A DNA stretch of 64,000 bases, from contig NZ_JXKG01000003.1 of assembly GCF_001885735.1 (NCBI RefSeq), forward strand, positions 97,865-161,864, read 5' to 3'. The stretch is from Enterococcus canintestini. GTDB lineage: Bacteria > Bacillota > Bacilli > Lactobacillales > Enterococcaceae. The position numbers were made by a program, and so were the translations under genes. The notes under the pieces were generated by a model. It was not told the origin of the DNA. It was given only the letters and a program-made list of their open reading frames with translations, and made no database searches. Shown one piece after another: positions 41,981 through 51,759 of this stretch. Each line of letters starts with the position of its first letter. The first letter of the stretch is position 1.

Positions 41981-42424
41981 TTAAATTAAGTTTGTGATGT
42001 CTAATACTTCTGGTTGTTGCGCTGCGTGTGGATGTTCAGCACCACCGTAAACATGCAATTTCATGCCTTGAGCACGGCCTAAAGTGTTTTTAGGTAACAT
42101 GCCTTTTACAGAAGTTTCGATCAAACGACGAGAATTTTTAGCACGCAATTCACCAGCTGAAACTTGTTTCAAGCCGCCAGGATGATTTGAGTGACGGTAG
42201 TAAATTTTATCAGTTGCTTTTTTACCTGTTAATTTCACTTTGTCAGCGTTAATGACGATTACAAAATCACCTGTATCCACATGGGGGGTGAAAGTTGGTT
42301 TGTTTTTACCGCGTAAGATTGAAGCTACGACTGCTGAAAGGCGTCCCATTGGAACATCAGTAGCGTCTACTACATACCATTTACGTTCTACTTCGCCTGG
42401 TTTGGCCATATATGTTGTACGCAA
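41981..42424 (-). CDS. rplM: 50S ribosomal protein L13
   Basis: 147 residues, full length for L13 ([20 protein letters not shown] at the N terminus and [20 protein letters not shown] at the C terminus). The start is TTG 42424, 8 bases after GGAGG; the corresponding gene in other enterococci begins at the same residue with ATG. Longer upstream frames run into the structured leader and promoter and are not translated. The protein binds 23S rRNA early in assembly and controls its own mRNA through the leader. Confidence 0.96.
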   Translation of the reverse strand: MRTTYMAKPGEVERKWYVVDATDVPMGRLSAVVASILRGKNKPTFTPHVDTGDFVIVINADKVKLTGKKATDKIYYRHSNHPGGLKQVSAGELRAKNSRRLIETSVKGMLPKNTLGRAQGMKLHVYGGAEHPHAAQQPEVLDITNLI

Positions 42425-42509
42425 GATTTTTTCCTCCAATTTCAATTTCGAATGTTTACAATCACTTGAGTTTCCGGGGCTCTTTGTGGGGTAAACAATA
42501 CCATTTAAC
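42425..42509 (-). ncRNA. L13 leader (autoregulatory mRNA element)
   Basis: The 5' untranslated part of rplM folds with TGTTTAC near the start pairing to GTAAACA near 42455, and a middle stem around GAGCCCCGGAAACTC. This resembles the Firmicutes L13_leader family (Rfam RF00555), which L13 is thought to bind. The ribosome site GGAGG lies at its 3' end. Confidence 0.65.
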
Positions 42510-42538
42510 ATAATAACGGTAAAATGGCGCAAAGTCAA
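42510..42538 (-). promoter_or_regulatory. rplM-rpsI promoter
   Basis: On the minus strand TTGACT, a 17-base spacer and TATTAT, just upstream of the leader. Confidence 0.75.
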
Positions 42539-42791
42539 TCAAAAGTCGCGGCTTTTCAAAGTATTTTTAAACTTTATTTTTGAGATACATTTTTTTCAAC
42601 TATAGTAAAAATTAACTTCTATCATTTCCATCTATTACAAAAATAATTTTTAACGTACTTTACAATGCGTTCCCCCTCTTTTATTTTCAGAAAACCACTT
42701 TTTGCCTTTCACCTTTCTCAGCCAACTTTTTATACACAAAAAAATTTATAAATCGCTTATTTATGTATATTTTATGTTTTTTAGAAATGTT

Positions 42792-42809
42792 TTTGTATAA
42801 ATATTTATA
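42792..42809 (+). promoter_or_regulatory. ARG box upstream of argG
   Basis: TTTGTATAAATATTTATA matches the ArgR/AhrC consensus TNTGNATWWWWATNCANA with a single mismatch and abuts the argG promoter. A looser TATGTATATTTTATG lies at about 42761-42775. Otherwise the gap 42540-42790 shows no gene. Confidence 0.6.
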
Positions 42810-42816
42810 TTTTTCC

Positions 42817-42845
42817 TTGCGTTTTAATTTTCAATTTGATACGAT
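42817..42845 (+). promoter_or_regulatory. argG promoter
   Basis: TTGCGT, 17 bases, TACGAT; the ATG follows 55 bases further on, behind GAAAGG. Confidence 0.6.
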
Positions 42846-42900
42846 AGCGTCAACACATTTTTACTCACATTAAAAAGCACAACAGAAAGGGCGTATTACG

Positions 42901-44115
42901 ATGAAAGAAAAGGTTGTATTAGCATATTCAGGAGGACTAGATACCTCTGTATCCATTAAGTGGTTGACTGATGAAGGTTATGATGTCATCGCGTGTTGTT
43001 TAGATATTGGGGAAGGAAAAGATACGGCGTTTATTAAGGAAAAAGCTTTACAAGTAGGCGCAGTGGCTTCTTATGCCATTGATGCCAAAGACGAGTTTGC
43101 CAATGAGTATGCCTTAATTGCTTTACAAGGCCACACTTTTTACGAACAGTCTTATCCTTTAGTATCAGCTCTATCCCGACCGTTAATTGCGAAAAAATTA
43201 GTTGAACTAGCCCGATCAACTGGCGCTACAACGGTTGCACATGGTTGTACTGGTAAAGGAAATGACCAAGTGCGTTTTGAGGTTGCGATCAATTCTTTAG
43301 CGCCAGAATTAAAAGTGATTGCACCTGTCCGTGAGTGGAAATGGTCCCGTGAAGAAGAAATTGCCTATGCAGCTGAAAAAGGTGTCCCAATTCCCGCTGA
43401 TTTGGATAATCCATATTCCATTGATCAAAATATTTGGGGACGTGCCTGTGAATGCGGCATTTTAGAAGATCCGTGGGCGACACCGCCTAAAGGAGCTTAC
43501 GAAATTACGGCAGAACTAGAAGAAACACCTGATACGCCAGATATTGTGGAAATTACTTTTTCAAAAGGTATTCCAGTAGCGTTAAATGGTGAAACATATA
43601 ATTTTGCCGATATTATTATGGAATTAAACTTATTAGCCGGTAAACACGGCATCGGTCGCATCGATCATGTAGAAAATCGTTTAGTCGGGATTAAATCCCG
43701 TGAAGTCTACGAGTGTCCTGGCGCAGTGACATTGATGACTGCCCACAAAGAGTTGGAAGATTTGACGTTTGTGCGAGAAGTGGCGCATTTTAAACCGCTA
43801 ATTGAACAACAATTAAGCAACATCATCTATAACGCACTTTGGTTCAATCCTTTAACCGATGCGTTAATTGCCTTTTTAAAAGAAACGCAAAAATATGTTA
43901 ATGGCGTTGTTCGCGTGAAATTATTTAAAGGAAACGTAATTGTCGAAGGTCGTAAATCAGAAAACAGTTTGTATTCTGAAAACTTGGCTACTTACACTTC
44001 TGCTGATACTTTTGATCAAGATGCAGCAGTTGGCTTCATTAAACTATGGGGGCTACCAAGTAAAGTCCATGCAGAAGTGCAAACACAACTCCAAGTAGAA
44101 AATTTGGTGAAATAA
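42901..44115 (+). CDS. argG: argininosuccinate synthase
   Basis: 404 residues, normal length. The ATP-binding P-loop motif [10 protein letters not shown] lies near 8-17; [14 protein letters not shown]-like [14 protein letters not shown] lies near 118-131. The enzyme joins citrulline and aspartate with ATP to form argininosuccinate in the cytoplasm, the second-last step of arginine synthesis. argH follows. An ARG box in front suggests repression by arginine. Confidence 0.97.
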   Translation: MKEKVVLAYSGGLDTSVSIKWLTDEGYDVIACCLDIGEGKDTAFIKEKALQVGAVASYAIDAKDEFANEYALIALQGHTFYEQSYPLVSALSRPLIAKKLVELARSTGATTVAHGCTGKGNDQVRFEVAINSLAPELKVIAPVREWKWSREEEIAYAAEKGVPIPADLDNPYSIDQNIWGRACECGILEDPWATPPKGAYEITAELEETPDTPDIVEITFSKGIPVALNGETYNFADIIMELNLLAGKHGIGRIDHVENRLVGIKSREVYECPGAVTLMTAHKELEDLTFVREVAHFKPLIEQQLSNIIYNALWFNPLTDALIAFLKETQKYVNGVVRVKLFKGNVIVEGRKSENSLYSENLATYTSADTFDQDAAVGFIKLWGLPSKVHAEVQTQLQVENLVK

Positions 44116-44157
44116 AGAAAAACAGGAACTTTATTTTATCTATCAACCTATGAAATA

Positions 44158-44287
44158 GGGCTGTGGTATATAAGTTAAACATCTACTTTGAATTGCTAAG
44201 TTAAGAATTTTAAATTAGTAAAAGTTCTTTTTTACAAAAAATAAGAACTTCAAAGCTTAGTCAAAACTTATGCCACAGCTTTTTTTA
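44158..44287 (+). terminator. structured spacer between argG and argH
   Basis: GGCTGTGGTATATAAGTT pairs with AACTTATGCCACAGCT, which is followed by seven T, so the whole 130 bases closes as a terminator. Inner stems AAGTTCTT/AAGAACTT and TTTGAATTGCTAAG/CTTAGTC-type pairs are nested inside. It may cut transcription between the genes or act as an attenuator. Confidence 0.6.
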
Positions 44288-44307
44288 ACGACAAACGAGG
44301 TGGAAAA

Positions 44308-45705
44308 ATGGCAAAATTATGGGGTGGTCGTTTTGATGGTCAAAATGAAAGTTGGATTGACGCTTTTGGCGCATCCATTTCCTTTGATCAAAAAATGGCG
44401 GCACAAGATATTAAAGGTAGTTTAGCCCATGTGAGCATGTTAGCCCACACTGGTATTATTACAGCAGCTGAAGCTGAAAAAATTAGCGCGGGTTTAAACA
44501 GTTTACAAGAAAAACTGGCACAAAAAAAGCTAGAATTTACAGTTGAAAATGAAGATATTCATATGAATTTAGAGGCCTATTTGGCAGCAGAAATTGGCCC
44601 TACCGCTGGAAAGCTCCACACCGCCCGCAGTCGTAACGACCAAGTGGCGACGGATATGCATTTGTATTTAAAAGATGTCGTGGCTCAACTCATTCCAAAA
44701 ATACAGCATTTTCGGGATGTCTTAGTGGAAAAAGCCAGCGAAAATGTGCACACTATTATGCCCGGCTATACTCACATGCAACATGCCCAACCGCTTTCGT
44801 TTGCCCATCACTTACTGGCGTATTACGAAATGCTCACCAGAGATCAAACACGTTTTACAGAAAACTTGCAACGCATTGACGTAATGCCTTTAGGTAGTGC
44901 TGCGTTAGCAGGTACTACCTTTCCTATTGACCGTTTTTTTACAGCGGAAAAATTAGGTTTTAGTCAAGTTTATAACAATAGTTTGGATGCGGTTAGCGAT
45001 CGCGATTTTATTTTGGAATTTTTAAGCAATAGTGCCATTTTAATGATGCACTTGTCCCGCTTTTGTGAGGAGCTGATTTTATGGTGTTCCCATGAATTTC
45101 AGTTTGTCGAATTAACAGATAGTTTTTCCACCGGTAGCTCAATTATGCCGCAAAAGAAAAATCCTGATATGGCGGAACTGATTCGCGGCAAAACCGGACG
45201 GGTCTACGGCAATTTATTTGGTCTATTAACGGTGATGAAAGGTTTACCATTAGCCTACAACAAAGATTTTCAAGAAGATAAAGAAGGCATGTTTGATACT
45301 GCTGAAACGATTTTAACGAGTTTGGATATTATGGCGGGTATGATTGACACCATGAAAATCAACAAAGAACAGATGGCTAAAGCCACCGAATCTGATTTTT
45401 CTAACGCGACAGAACTCGCTGATTACCTAGCCAGCCACGGGGTTCCCTTTAGAGAAGCCCATGAAATCGTCGGAAAACTGGTATTGTCTTGTTTGAAACG
45501 AGGGATTTATTTACAAGACGTCTCACTTTCTGAATACCAGCAAATTCAAGACGTGATTGGCCCTGACATCTACGAAAAGCTGTCTTCTTACAATGCTGTT
45601 AAAAATCGTCATTCTTATGGTGGCACTGGTTTTTCACAAGTAGAAGAGCAAGTAAAAGCCGCTCAAGTCCAACTGCAAAAAGAAAAAGAGGCCGAAGACG
45701 AATAG
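44308..45705 (+). CDS. argH: argininosuccinate lyase
   Basis: 465 residues. The fumarase-superfamily signature [12 protein letters not shown] (near 275-286) contains the catalytic Ser; [13 protein letters not shown] and TPGYTHMQ-like [12 protein letters not shown] are also present. The enzyme splits argininosuccinate into arginine and fumarate, the last step of arginine synthesis. ATG 44308 follows CGAGGTGG. It sits downstream of argG behind a terminator-like spacer. Confidence 0.97.
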   Translation: MAKLWGGRFDGQNESWIDAFGASISFDQKMAAQDIKGSLAHVSMLAHTGIITAAEAEKISAGLNSLQEKLAQKKLEFTVENEDIHMNLEAYLAAEIGPTAGKLHTARSRNDQVATDMHLYLKDVVAQLIPKIQHFRDVLVEKASENVHTIMPGYTHMQHAQPLSFAHHLLAYYEMLTRDQTRFTENLQRIDVMPLGSAALAGTTFPIDRFFTAEKLGFSQVYNNSLDAVSDRDFILEFLSNSAILMMHLSRFCEELILWCSHEFQFVELTDSFSTGSSIMPQKKNPDMAELIRGKTGRVYGNLFGLLTVMKGLPLAYNKDFQEDKEGMFDTAETILTSLDIMAGMIDTMKINKEQMAKATESDFSNATELADYLASHGVPFREAHEIVGKLVLSCLKRGIYLQDVSLSEYQQIQDVIGPDIYEKLSSYNAVKNRHSYGGTGFSQVEEQVKAAQVQLQKEKEAEDE

Positions 45706-45818
45706 TAGGAATTAGCAGAAAATTTCTAATTAAAGCTGCCGACTAAAATTCAGTAAAAATGCGCATTTCTATGTTTTGTTACTTATTACAGCAAAAAATT
45801 ATCCCGTCTACTTCAAGG

Positions 45819-45917
45819 CTACCTATATATAATAGAAGAAAAATTTTCGCACCTAAACGCTAGCAAATGGATGTTGTAGCGCTGGGGTAAAACTTCTATT
45901 ACTATAGGTAGTTTTTT
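45819..45917 (+). ncRNA. candidate structured RNA downstream of argH
   Basis: CTACCTATA and TAATAGAAG on the left pair with CTTCTATTA and TATAGGTAG on the right, followed by TTTTTT. Inside, CGCTA/TAGCG forms a second stem. The layout of a closed, branched stem with terminator suggests either a small RNA or the argH terminator. Nothing else is evident in 45706-45995. Confidence 0.4.
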
Positions 45918-45995
45918 GTTGCAAACAACGAAATTGTCCGTTCAGGCTTGATCCTTAGCTGTCACGGGGTGTATTTTACTTTCCGAGTTGGCTAT

Positions 45996-46748
45996 TTACT
46001 GAAATTCGGTCATTTGAGAGCGAAAGCGTAATGGCAAATGATTGCGTTGGGCTTCTGGGTTAATCCGTTCTTTAATGGTTACACTTTCTAAAAAAGCCCG
46101 CCACTGTGCGCCAACAATATCGTTTCCTTGTAAAAACTTATCTGCAGGTAGCGTAATGTTTTCTAATAAACGGTAACCTCCATTTTCAATACAGGCGAGT
46201 AATTGATGCGTTTCATCGTAAATCATCACTTTTTCATGGGGATAGCGTTTGGCAAAGTGCGGACAGATGTACGGGAGACAATAATGCTTAGGGGTAATTT
46301 TAGCAAATAGCACATCTTCTACATACTCAAAACGGACAAATCCCTTGTATTGATGCGCTTCACCGTATAACGCCCGAATTGCCGTATCTAAAGCTAAAAT
46401 TTCCGGTTTACCGATAAAATTTTGCAGATGATCTTTGGTATCAAGTGCAATATGCAACGCGTGCAACAAATATGTTTCCTTATTTTCTAGACTAGTGTTA
46501 AAACCATCATGTAAAAAAACATAATTATTAGGCGTCAAAACTTCTCGCAAGCGGCGACCAATTTTTTCCGCCTTTTTTTCATCGGTTTTAATCCACTCGG
46601 GAGGAAATAAATTATTTTCAGTTGTCACAGGATTTAAAACCACCGCCGGAAACTGATGACGGCGAAAAGATAAATCAATCACTGTATAAAAACCTGCCAA
46701 TGTCCCGTCATATTCTAAAATATCGATGGTTTCTTTCATCCACACCAT
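45996..46748 (-). CDS. DNA-repair-associated protein, TIGR03915 type (DUF4130)
   Basis: 250 residues from ATG 46748, 7 bases after AAGGA. The TIGR03915/DUF4130 layout is recognisable: EYDGTLAGFYTVIDLSFRRH near the start and KGFVRFEYVEDVLFAKITPK near 120-140, then PHFAKRYPHEKVMIYDETH. Such proteins occur only beside a TIGR03916 radical SAM protein, as here (30 bases downstream of it). Together they are annotated as a putative DNA modification or repair pair; the reaction is unknown. Confidence 0.82.
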   Translation of the reverse strand: MVWMKETIDILEYDGTLAGFYTVIDLSFRRHQFPAVVLNPVTTENNLFPPEWIKTDEKKAEKIGRRLREVLTPNNYVFLHDGFNTSLENKETYLLHALHIALDTKDHLQNFIGKPEILALDTAIRALYGEAHQYKGFVRFEYVEDVLFAKITPKHYCLPYICPHFAKRYPHEKVMIYDETHQLLACIENGGYRLLENITLPADKFLQGNDIVGAQWRAFLESVTIKERINPEAQRNHLPLRFRSQMTEFQ

Positions 46749-46784
46749 CTTCAATTCCTTCTTTCTGCTGCTAGTTCAAGTAAA

Positions 46785-48104
46785 TTATTGTAGGGCAAAT
46801 TGCTTTTGCTCACCTTTTTTTCGTTCCAAACTTTCCACATCAAACAAGCTCATCTGCTCTCCAAAACTTTGGGTATTAAGGGACTTCAATTGGTTAAACT
46901 GGCGCTTTGAAATTAGTGCTTCAATAATCCACTGAGGATCTTGCACAAGCCCCGCTACTTTTTCACCATTACAGGTAACAAAATATTGCGCGCGTTTAAC
47001 CACGACCCCTAGTTTTTTCAAATCGCTTAAATGTAAATGATAATATTTACGTGCTCGTAAAATATTGCGAGCACTTTTAGGGCCAATTCCTGGCACCCGT
47101 AACAAAGTATCTAAATTAGCACTTTGTACGTCAACGGGAAAACGCTCCAAATTTTGAATCGCCCAATTGGCTTTGGGATCTAAATACAAATTAAAATTAG
47201 GCTGTTCCTTTTTTAAAATTTCATCGGGGGTAAAGTTATAAAAACGCATCAACCAGTCAGCCTGATATAAACGATGTTCTCGTAGTAACGGTGGCTTTTG
47301 TGTTACTGCTGGCAATAAAGAATCTTGATTCATCGGAATATAAGCCGAGTAATAGACGCGTTTTAATTGATATTTTTGATACAAATTTCCGGAGATTTTG
47401 ACAATCGCCCGATCGGTTTCAGGGCTTGCACCAATAATCATCTGCGTGGATTGACCGGCGGGTACAAAGGGTGTCGCCTTTTGTCTGACAGCTGGTAATA
47501 AACTATCTTGCTCTTTTTTTAGCGCAATTTGTTTCATCGGTTTATAAAGTTCATAAGGATCTTTATCTGGTGCCAAAAGCTGTAAGCTATCTTTTGAAGG
47601 GAGCTCGACATTGACACTCATGCGATCAGCTAAATAGCCCAGGCGTTCAATTAGCAAACTATCGGCTCCTGGAATGGCTTTGACGTGAATATAACCACGA
47701 AATCCTTTTTCAAAACGCAAAATTTCCAACGTTTTAATCATCAACTCGCAGGTATAATCAGGAGATTTCATAATCGCTGAACTTAAAAATAAGCCTTCAA
47801 TATAGTTGCGCAAATAAAAATCCATTACTAAATTTGCTAATTCTGCTGGTTTAAAGGTCGCCCGTGGGCGTAAATTGGAACGCCGATTGACGCAATAATG
47901 ACAGTCAAAAATACAAGCATTACTAAATAAGACTTTTAATAACGAAACACAACGCCCGTCAGCAGTAAAAGAATGACAAATTCCCGCAGCAGCAGTGCTC
48001 CCAATCGTTCCACTACGACTTGTGTCACTAACTCCGCTACTGGAACAGGAAACATCGTACTTAGCGGCATCGGCTAAAATTTCAATTTTCTTCGTCAAAT
48101 CCAT
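46785..48104 (-). CDS. radical SAM / helix-hairpin-helix protein, TIGR03916 type
   Basis: 439 residues. The iron-sulfur motif CIFDCHYC (CxxxCxxC) lies near 68-75. The C-terminal part contains a DNA-binding helix-hairpin-helix (LLRVPGIGPKSARNILRARK near 342-361). The combination predicts radical chemistry on DNA. It is followed by its usual partner, the TIGR03915 protein. ATG 48104 follows AAAAGGAGGAG. Confidence 0.88.
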   Translation of the reverse strand: MDLTKKIEILADAAKYDVSCSSSGVSDTSRSGTIGSTAAAGICHSFTADGRCVSLLKVLFSNACIFDCHYCVNRRSNLRPRATFKPAELANLVMDFYLRNYIEGLFLSSAIMKSPDYTCELMIKTLEILRFEKGFRGYIHVKAIPGADSLLIERLGYLADRMSVNVELPSKDSLQLLAPDKDPYELYKPMKQIALKKEQDSLLPAVRQKATPFVPAGQSTQMIIGASPETDRAIVKISGNLYQKYQLKRVYYSAYIPMNQDSLLPAVTQKPPLLREHRLYQADWLMRFYNFTPDEILKKEQPNFNLYLDPKANWAIQNLERFPVDVQSANLDTLLRVPGIGPKSARNILRARKYYHLHLSDLKKLGVVVKRAQYFVTCNGEKVAGLVQDPQWIIEALISKRQFNQLKSLNTQSFGEQMSLFDVESLERKKGEQKQFALQ

Positions 48105-48272
48105 CGCGTTCTCCTCCTTTTACAAAACCGAACGTATGTTTGTATTTTAACAAGAAAAAAGACGCCTGTCAAAAGACGTCTGTTGCAAAATAACGTGATG
48201 ATAATTGGTAACTGCACTTATTTGAAAGTAACAATACGATTTAATAAAGAGCCTTAAAAATTAACTGATCGT

Positions 48273-48800
48273 TTACAAAATCAGTTCGTATAAATCACAC
48301 GTATCTCTCCCACGATCATCAAAAGCACGTAACTCTTTTCTTTCCCGCCACTGATAGCCACACTTTTCGTATAAGCTTTTAGCAGGAAGGTTAGCGGCAA
48401 AAACATCTAAACGAATCGCCTGGCATTGTTTGGCTAAAGCGACTTCTTTGGCACAAGCAAGTAAACTTTTGCCTATTCCTTGTCCTTTGTAATTATGATC
48501 GGCTAGCAGCGTGTGAATTACTAAAAATTCAGTATCTGAAAGTGTCCGATCTTCCCAAGCGATTTCACTATATTCCGCTTCATGAGCATGATTCAAAATA
48601 ACGCTTCCAACAATTTCATCAGCAATTGTTGCGAGATAGAGTTCCTCGTTTGTTAAAGCTTTTGTTACATCGGCAACCACAGGATAAACTGCCGGTATCC
48701 AACTAACTACGGGATAGTCAATTTGTGGCATCACTTTGTTAAAAAAAGCTACGACTGCCGCTTTTTCCTTTGCTGTTGCCAAATGTGTTTTGACTTCCAT
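48273..48800 (-). CDS. GNAT-family N-acetyltransferase
   Basis: 175 residues. The acetyl-CoA motif is LADHNYKGQGIGKSLLACAK near 113-132 and the C-terminal NLPAKSLYEKCGYQWRE is typical. Substrate unknown. The gene stands alone between the WxL cluster's Mga gene and the radical SAM pair. ATG 48800 has AAGAAGG-type sequence upstream. Confidence 0.88.
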   Translation of the reverse strand: MEVKTHLATAKEKAAVVAFFNKVMPQIDYPVVSWIPAVYPVVADVTKALTNEELYLATIADEIVGSVILNHAHEAEYSEIAWEDRTLSDTEFLVIHTLLADHNYKGQGIGKSLLACAKEVALAKQCQAIRLDVFAANLPAKSLYEKCGYQWRERKELRAFDDRGRDTCDLYELIL

Positions 48801-48898
48801 CTACTCACCTTCTTTTCAAATTTTTCTCACTAGTTTAAATCAACTATACCACGTCATTTCTTTTGATGACATAGCGCTTTATTCAAAAAGCTGAAAAT

Positions 48899-48945
48899 AA
48901 ATAATAGTAACAAATTTTCCCCACTGAAATTTGCTACTATTATTT
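48899..48945. terminator. terminator of the WxL operon
   Basis: Arms of 19 bases (AAATAATAGTAACAAATTT with AAATTTGCTACTATTATTT, one mismatch) overlap the stop codon of the Mga-like gene. Confidence 0.7.
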
Positions 48946-50409
48946 GTTTTTAACTTGATTGGCGGCAAAATAATCCCCATTGTATTTTGCTTCTCTTTTT
49001 TGAATAACTTTTTGAGCCAAGTTCGCCCAATCTAACGGTCGTGGGGGCGCAAGCCAAACCACACAATCCTTCTGACAAATTGCCCCTAATTCTCGGGAAT
49101 CCGTCAATAAAATATCCGCGGTATCAATATCTGTAGTAATTTTAGCTCCGACTTGTTGAAAAAAATCGAGGTTTTGGGTAATAAATTGGTTATACAAATG
49201 TCCATAAGAAAAATCAACGTACACGTTGACAGCTTTTAACAACAAATGCTTGGGAAATACAGCTAAAATCAAAAACAAATATTGAAGCAGCAAATTTTTC
49301 TTCTTTTGATATAACTCAGGAAATACATTTTGAATACTCGTCAGATAATCCCGACAAAATGCCAATACACCAGGATAGTTTTGCTGAAAGTAAATAATAT
49401 TAATCTCTGGTTGAATACTTTCATAAGCGGCGCTTGTTTCCAATAATTGAAAATGCAAAAAATTACAACGGGCGATAAATTCAGCTTGACTGGCTTTATC
49501 TGCTTGTAACTTGGGAAAAGAGGCTAACAATTGCTGACTTAAATTTTGACTCCACTGCGTAATTTTAGCACTCTTTTCCAAATGAAATGACATCCCCACT
49601 TCTTTTAAAAATGTGCCGTAATAACAAATATAAGCCGCAGCTTCCGCGGTCCGCACGGCTGGTGGTAAACGGTAAAAAAAGGGTGTCGCTTCTTCTTTTT
49701 TTATAAGTTCAGTCGGTAGTAGTTCTATTTGCTGTTCTTCTACATAACGTTCTTGTTGGATACGCAGATTCGTCACATAAAGATAATGCATCAACTTAAT
49801 TTTTTGATGAATTGTCATGTTGGCTTTTTCTAACGTGGCTAACTTGGTTTCAATGATGCTTTTATCGGCTGAAGTGTAACAATCTTGCAAATTTTTAAAA
49901 ATACGGGCAAAAATTTCAGTTAAAAATAACCGCACATTCTTTTCACTGTTACCACTTAACCGAAATTTCTTATCAATCGTCATTCCAAATTTACTTAAAT
50001 AACCATTTAATTTTTTATAATTACTATGGGCAATCGGATAACTAATCATCTTTTTTTCAGAAAGTTCATTCAAGGATTTGAATTGTCCTAAAGCAGAACC
50101 AGCCAGTATTTGAAAACTGATAGAAGCCGCGACATACTTTTCCAGCAAGCTCTCTGAACTAGCAGCACCGGTAATTTCCATCTGTAAGAAGGGTTCCTCA
50201 ATAAAAATATGAATTTCTTCAGCTAATTGATAGTGCTCCAAGTCTAAGATAAGTTGATCAATCAAACTTTTTAACACATAATTTGATATTCCTAAGTCCT
50301 CCATCAACTCTTTTTTAGGGATGGCAAAATAAGGGCTACGTTCCAATTTTTTTAAGAACTGATATTTACGCCATTCTTCTTTTGCTAAAAATTCAGCCAG
50401 CAAATTCAT
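48940..50409 (-). CDS. Mga-like transcriptional regulator
   Basis: 489 residues with two N-terminal helix-turn-helix regions: KKLERSPYFAIPKKELMEDL near 20-40 and a second near 105-130 (ISYPIAHSNYKKLNGYLSKF). A long PRD-like middle follows and the C terminus resembles an EIIB-like domain (TTDIDTADILLTDS). Mga-type proteins activate surface-protein genes in streptococci and enterococci. It is the last gene of the WxL operon and overlaps the preceding gene by 17 bases. The start is uncertain: the ATG 50409 is close to its G-rich site, so TTG 50403 is possible. Confidence 0.82.
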   Translation of the reverse strand: MNLLAEFLAKEEWRKYQFLKKLERSPYFAIPKKELMEDLGISNYVLKSLIDQLILDLEHYQLAEEIHIFIEEPFLQMEITGAASSESLLEKYVAASISFQILAGSALGQFKSLNELSEKKMISYPIAHSNYKKLNGYLSKFGMTIDKKFRLSGNSEKNVRLFLTEIFARIFKNLQDCYTSADKSIIETKLATLEKANMTIHQKIKLMHYLYVTNLRIQQERYVEEQQIELLPTELIKKEEATPFFYRLPPAVRTAEAAAYICYYGTFLKEVGMSFHLEKSAKITQWSQNLSQQLLASFPKLQADKASQAEFIARCNFLHFQLLETSAAYESIQPEINIIYFQQNYPGVLAFCRDYLTSIQNVFPELYQKKKNLLLQYLFLILAVFPKHLLLKAVNVYVDFSYGHLYNQFITQNLDFFQQVGAKITTDIDTADILLTDSRELGAICQKDCVVWLAPPRPLDWANLAQKVIQKREAKYNGDYFAANQVKNK

Positions 50410-50983
50410 TCCCCCTTGTTACCAATTGCAGGCTTTGATCGCCGTATAATACTAATCCCGATAATAAATAGGCGCTTTGCGCAATTTCAGTCCACTCATT
50501 TATGGCACTCCCAGCTTGAGGATTGCCTTCTGGTGGCAATGTTGGAATTGCCTTGGGCGCAAAAAACTCATCATCTAAAATTAAAACATTATTTTTCCCT
50601 TGGGCATGATAAGGTGGTATATACGCAGGGTTTTCTGCCCATTTGGGAGTTCTTTTACTTTTTAGTGTCGGATTTTGTAGCGTAGCATAACTACTATTTT
50701 CTGCTAGTACTTCTTTATTCTTTCCTGATTGTGACACTATTTTTTGGGGCGGGGATGTAACTGTTTGGTCTTTTTTATGTTCCAATTCCAGTTGTCCACT
50801 AGTTTTTTGGTCATTTTGCTGATCTTGATTATCTTCTTGCCGCGCTTCTTCATTTGCAATCGGCGTAATCGCATTTTTAGGATCTAATGGGTCATAAATC
50901 ACTGTTTGCGCCAAAGCGTGTTCGGAAAACAAGAAAACCGACGCGCCCAATGCTAAAAATACAGAGTATGTCCTTTTTTTCAT
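50393..50983 (-). CDS. secreted protein with degenerate sorting signal
   Basis: 196 residues from ATG 50983, behind GGGGGG. It has a signal peptide (FLALGASVFLFSEHALAQ), a charged low-complexity middle, and near the C terminus LPPEGNPQAG followed by a hydrophobic stretch (YLLSGLVLYG) and a short tail. The layout recalls an LPXTG signal with Thr replaced by Glu and a weak hydrophobic part. It lies between the sortase and Mga genes of the WxL cluster. I do not know its role; it may be a cell-surface component of the complex. Confidence 0.7.
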   Translation of the reverse strand: MKKRTYSVFLALGASVFLFSEHALAQTVIYDPLDPKNAITPIANEEARQEDNQDQQNDQKTSGQLELEHKKDQTVTSPPQKIVSQSGKNKEVLAENSSYATLQNPTLKSKRTPKWAENPAYIPPYHAQGKNNVLILDDEFFAPKAIPTLPPEGNPQAGSAINEWTEIAQSAYLLSGLVLYGDQSLQLVTRGNEFAG

Positions 50984-50994
50984 TCTATCCCCCC

Positions 50995-51759
50995 TCATTT
51001 GGAACTAATTCTTTTAATCGTGATAATCCCCAGTAAAAGACAAAGCAAAAGTGACAGAACTACAAAAAGTACATAACCTTGATTGTAACGCTGATTTTTT
51101 TGCACAATCGTTTTTTCCTGTTGCTTTATTTGCGTAAGATTTGACGTGCTTTTTTGTACTTGTTGTCCTCTTACGACAAAACGCCATTGCGTTTGTGTCG
51201 GTTTATCACAAGTGATTAGCGTAATTTCTGTTTGCTGGTGATCATCTAAAACTTGTAGTTCGGTTTGATGCACCAATTGAGTTTCTTTTACCACGTATTG
51301 ATAAATTTCCCCTTCATAACGTAAATAAATCATATCGCCCACTTGAATTTGCAATAATTTACCAAATAATAAATTATCGCGACCTAAATGATGACCGATC
51401 AACACCATATTATGGTTTTGCGGCTGGCGTTCCGGAAATAGACTACCAGCACCAATTAGTAAATTTTGGTTTGTAATGCCATTAAAAATGGGGACACTCA
51501 TTTCTAAAGCCGGAATGAGAATATTTCCTGTTGCCAAAAAAACAGTATCTTTTTTGAAAGTCAAAACATCAGCCAAATCCGGTGGCTGCACTGCTTCAAG
51601 GGAAACAGGACTTGCCAATTTCGTAACAGAAGTTGTGGTAACTGTAGTATTTTCTGTTTGATAAATCAGTAACGCTTGCTTTAAAAAGGGTAAAAAAAGC
51701 AAAAAAACCGCCACACAATACAATAAGATTAGACTAATCCGGATCTTTGGTTTCATCAT
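50995..51759 (-). CDS. sortase (class A type)
   Basis: 254 residues. One N-terminal membrane helix, then a sortase domain with catalytic His in LIGHHLGRD near 122, Cys in TLITCDK near 186 and Arg in WRFVVRG near 197; a C-terminal second hydrophobic helix (YVLFVVLSLLLCLLLGIITI) follows, which class A enzymes usually lack but class C have. It would attach LPXTG-type proteins of this cluster to the wall. The start overlaps the DUF916 gene by 26 bases, so they are coupled. Confidence 0.88.
   Translation of the reverse strand: MMKPKIRISLILLYCVAVFLLFLPFLKQALLIYQTENTTVTTTSVTKLASPVSLEAVQPPDLADVLTFKKDTVFLATGNILIPALEMSVPIFNGITNQNLLIGAGSLFPERQPQNHNMVLIGHHLGRDNLLFGKLLQIQVGDMIYLRYEGEIYQYVVKETQLVHQTELQVLDDHQQTEITLITCDKPTQTQWRFVVRGQQVQKSTSNLTQIKQQEKTIVQKNQRYNQGYVLFVVLSLLLCLLLGIITIKRISSK

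Noticed and set aside
44158-44287. T-box or riboswitch between argG and argH
   Set aside because: No T-box sequence or specifier loop could be found; the folding is that of a simple terminator.
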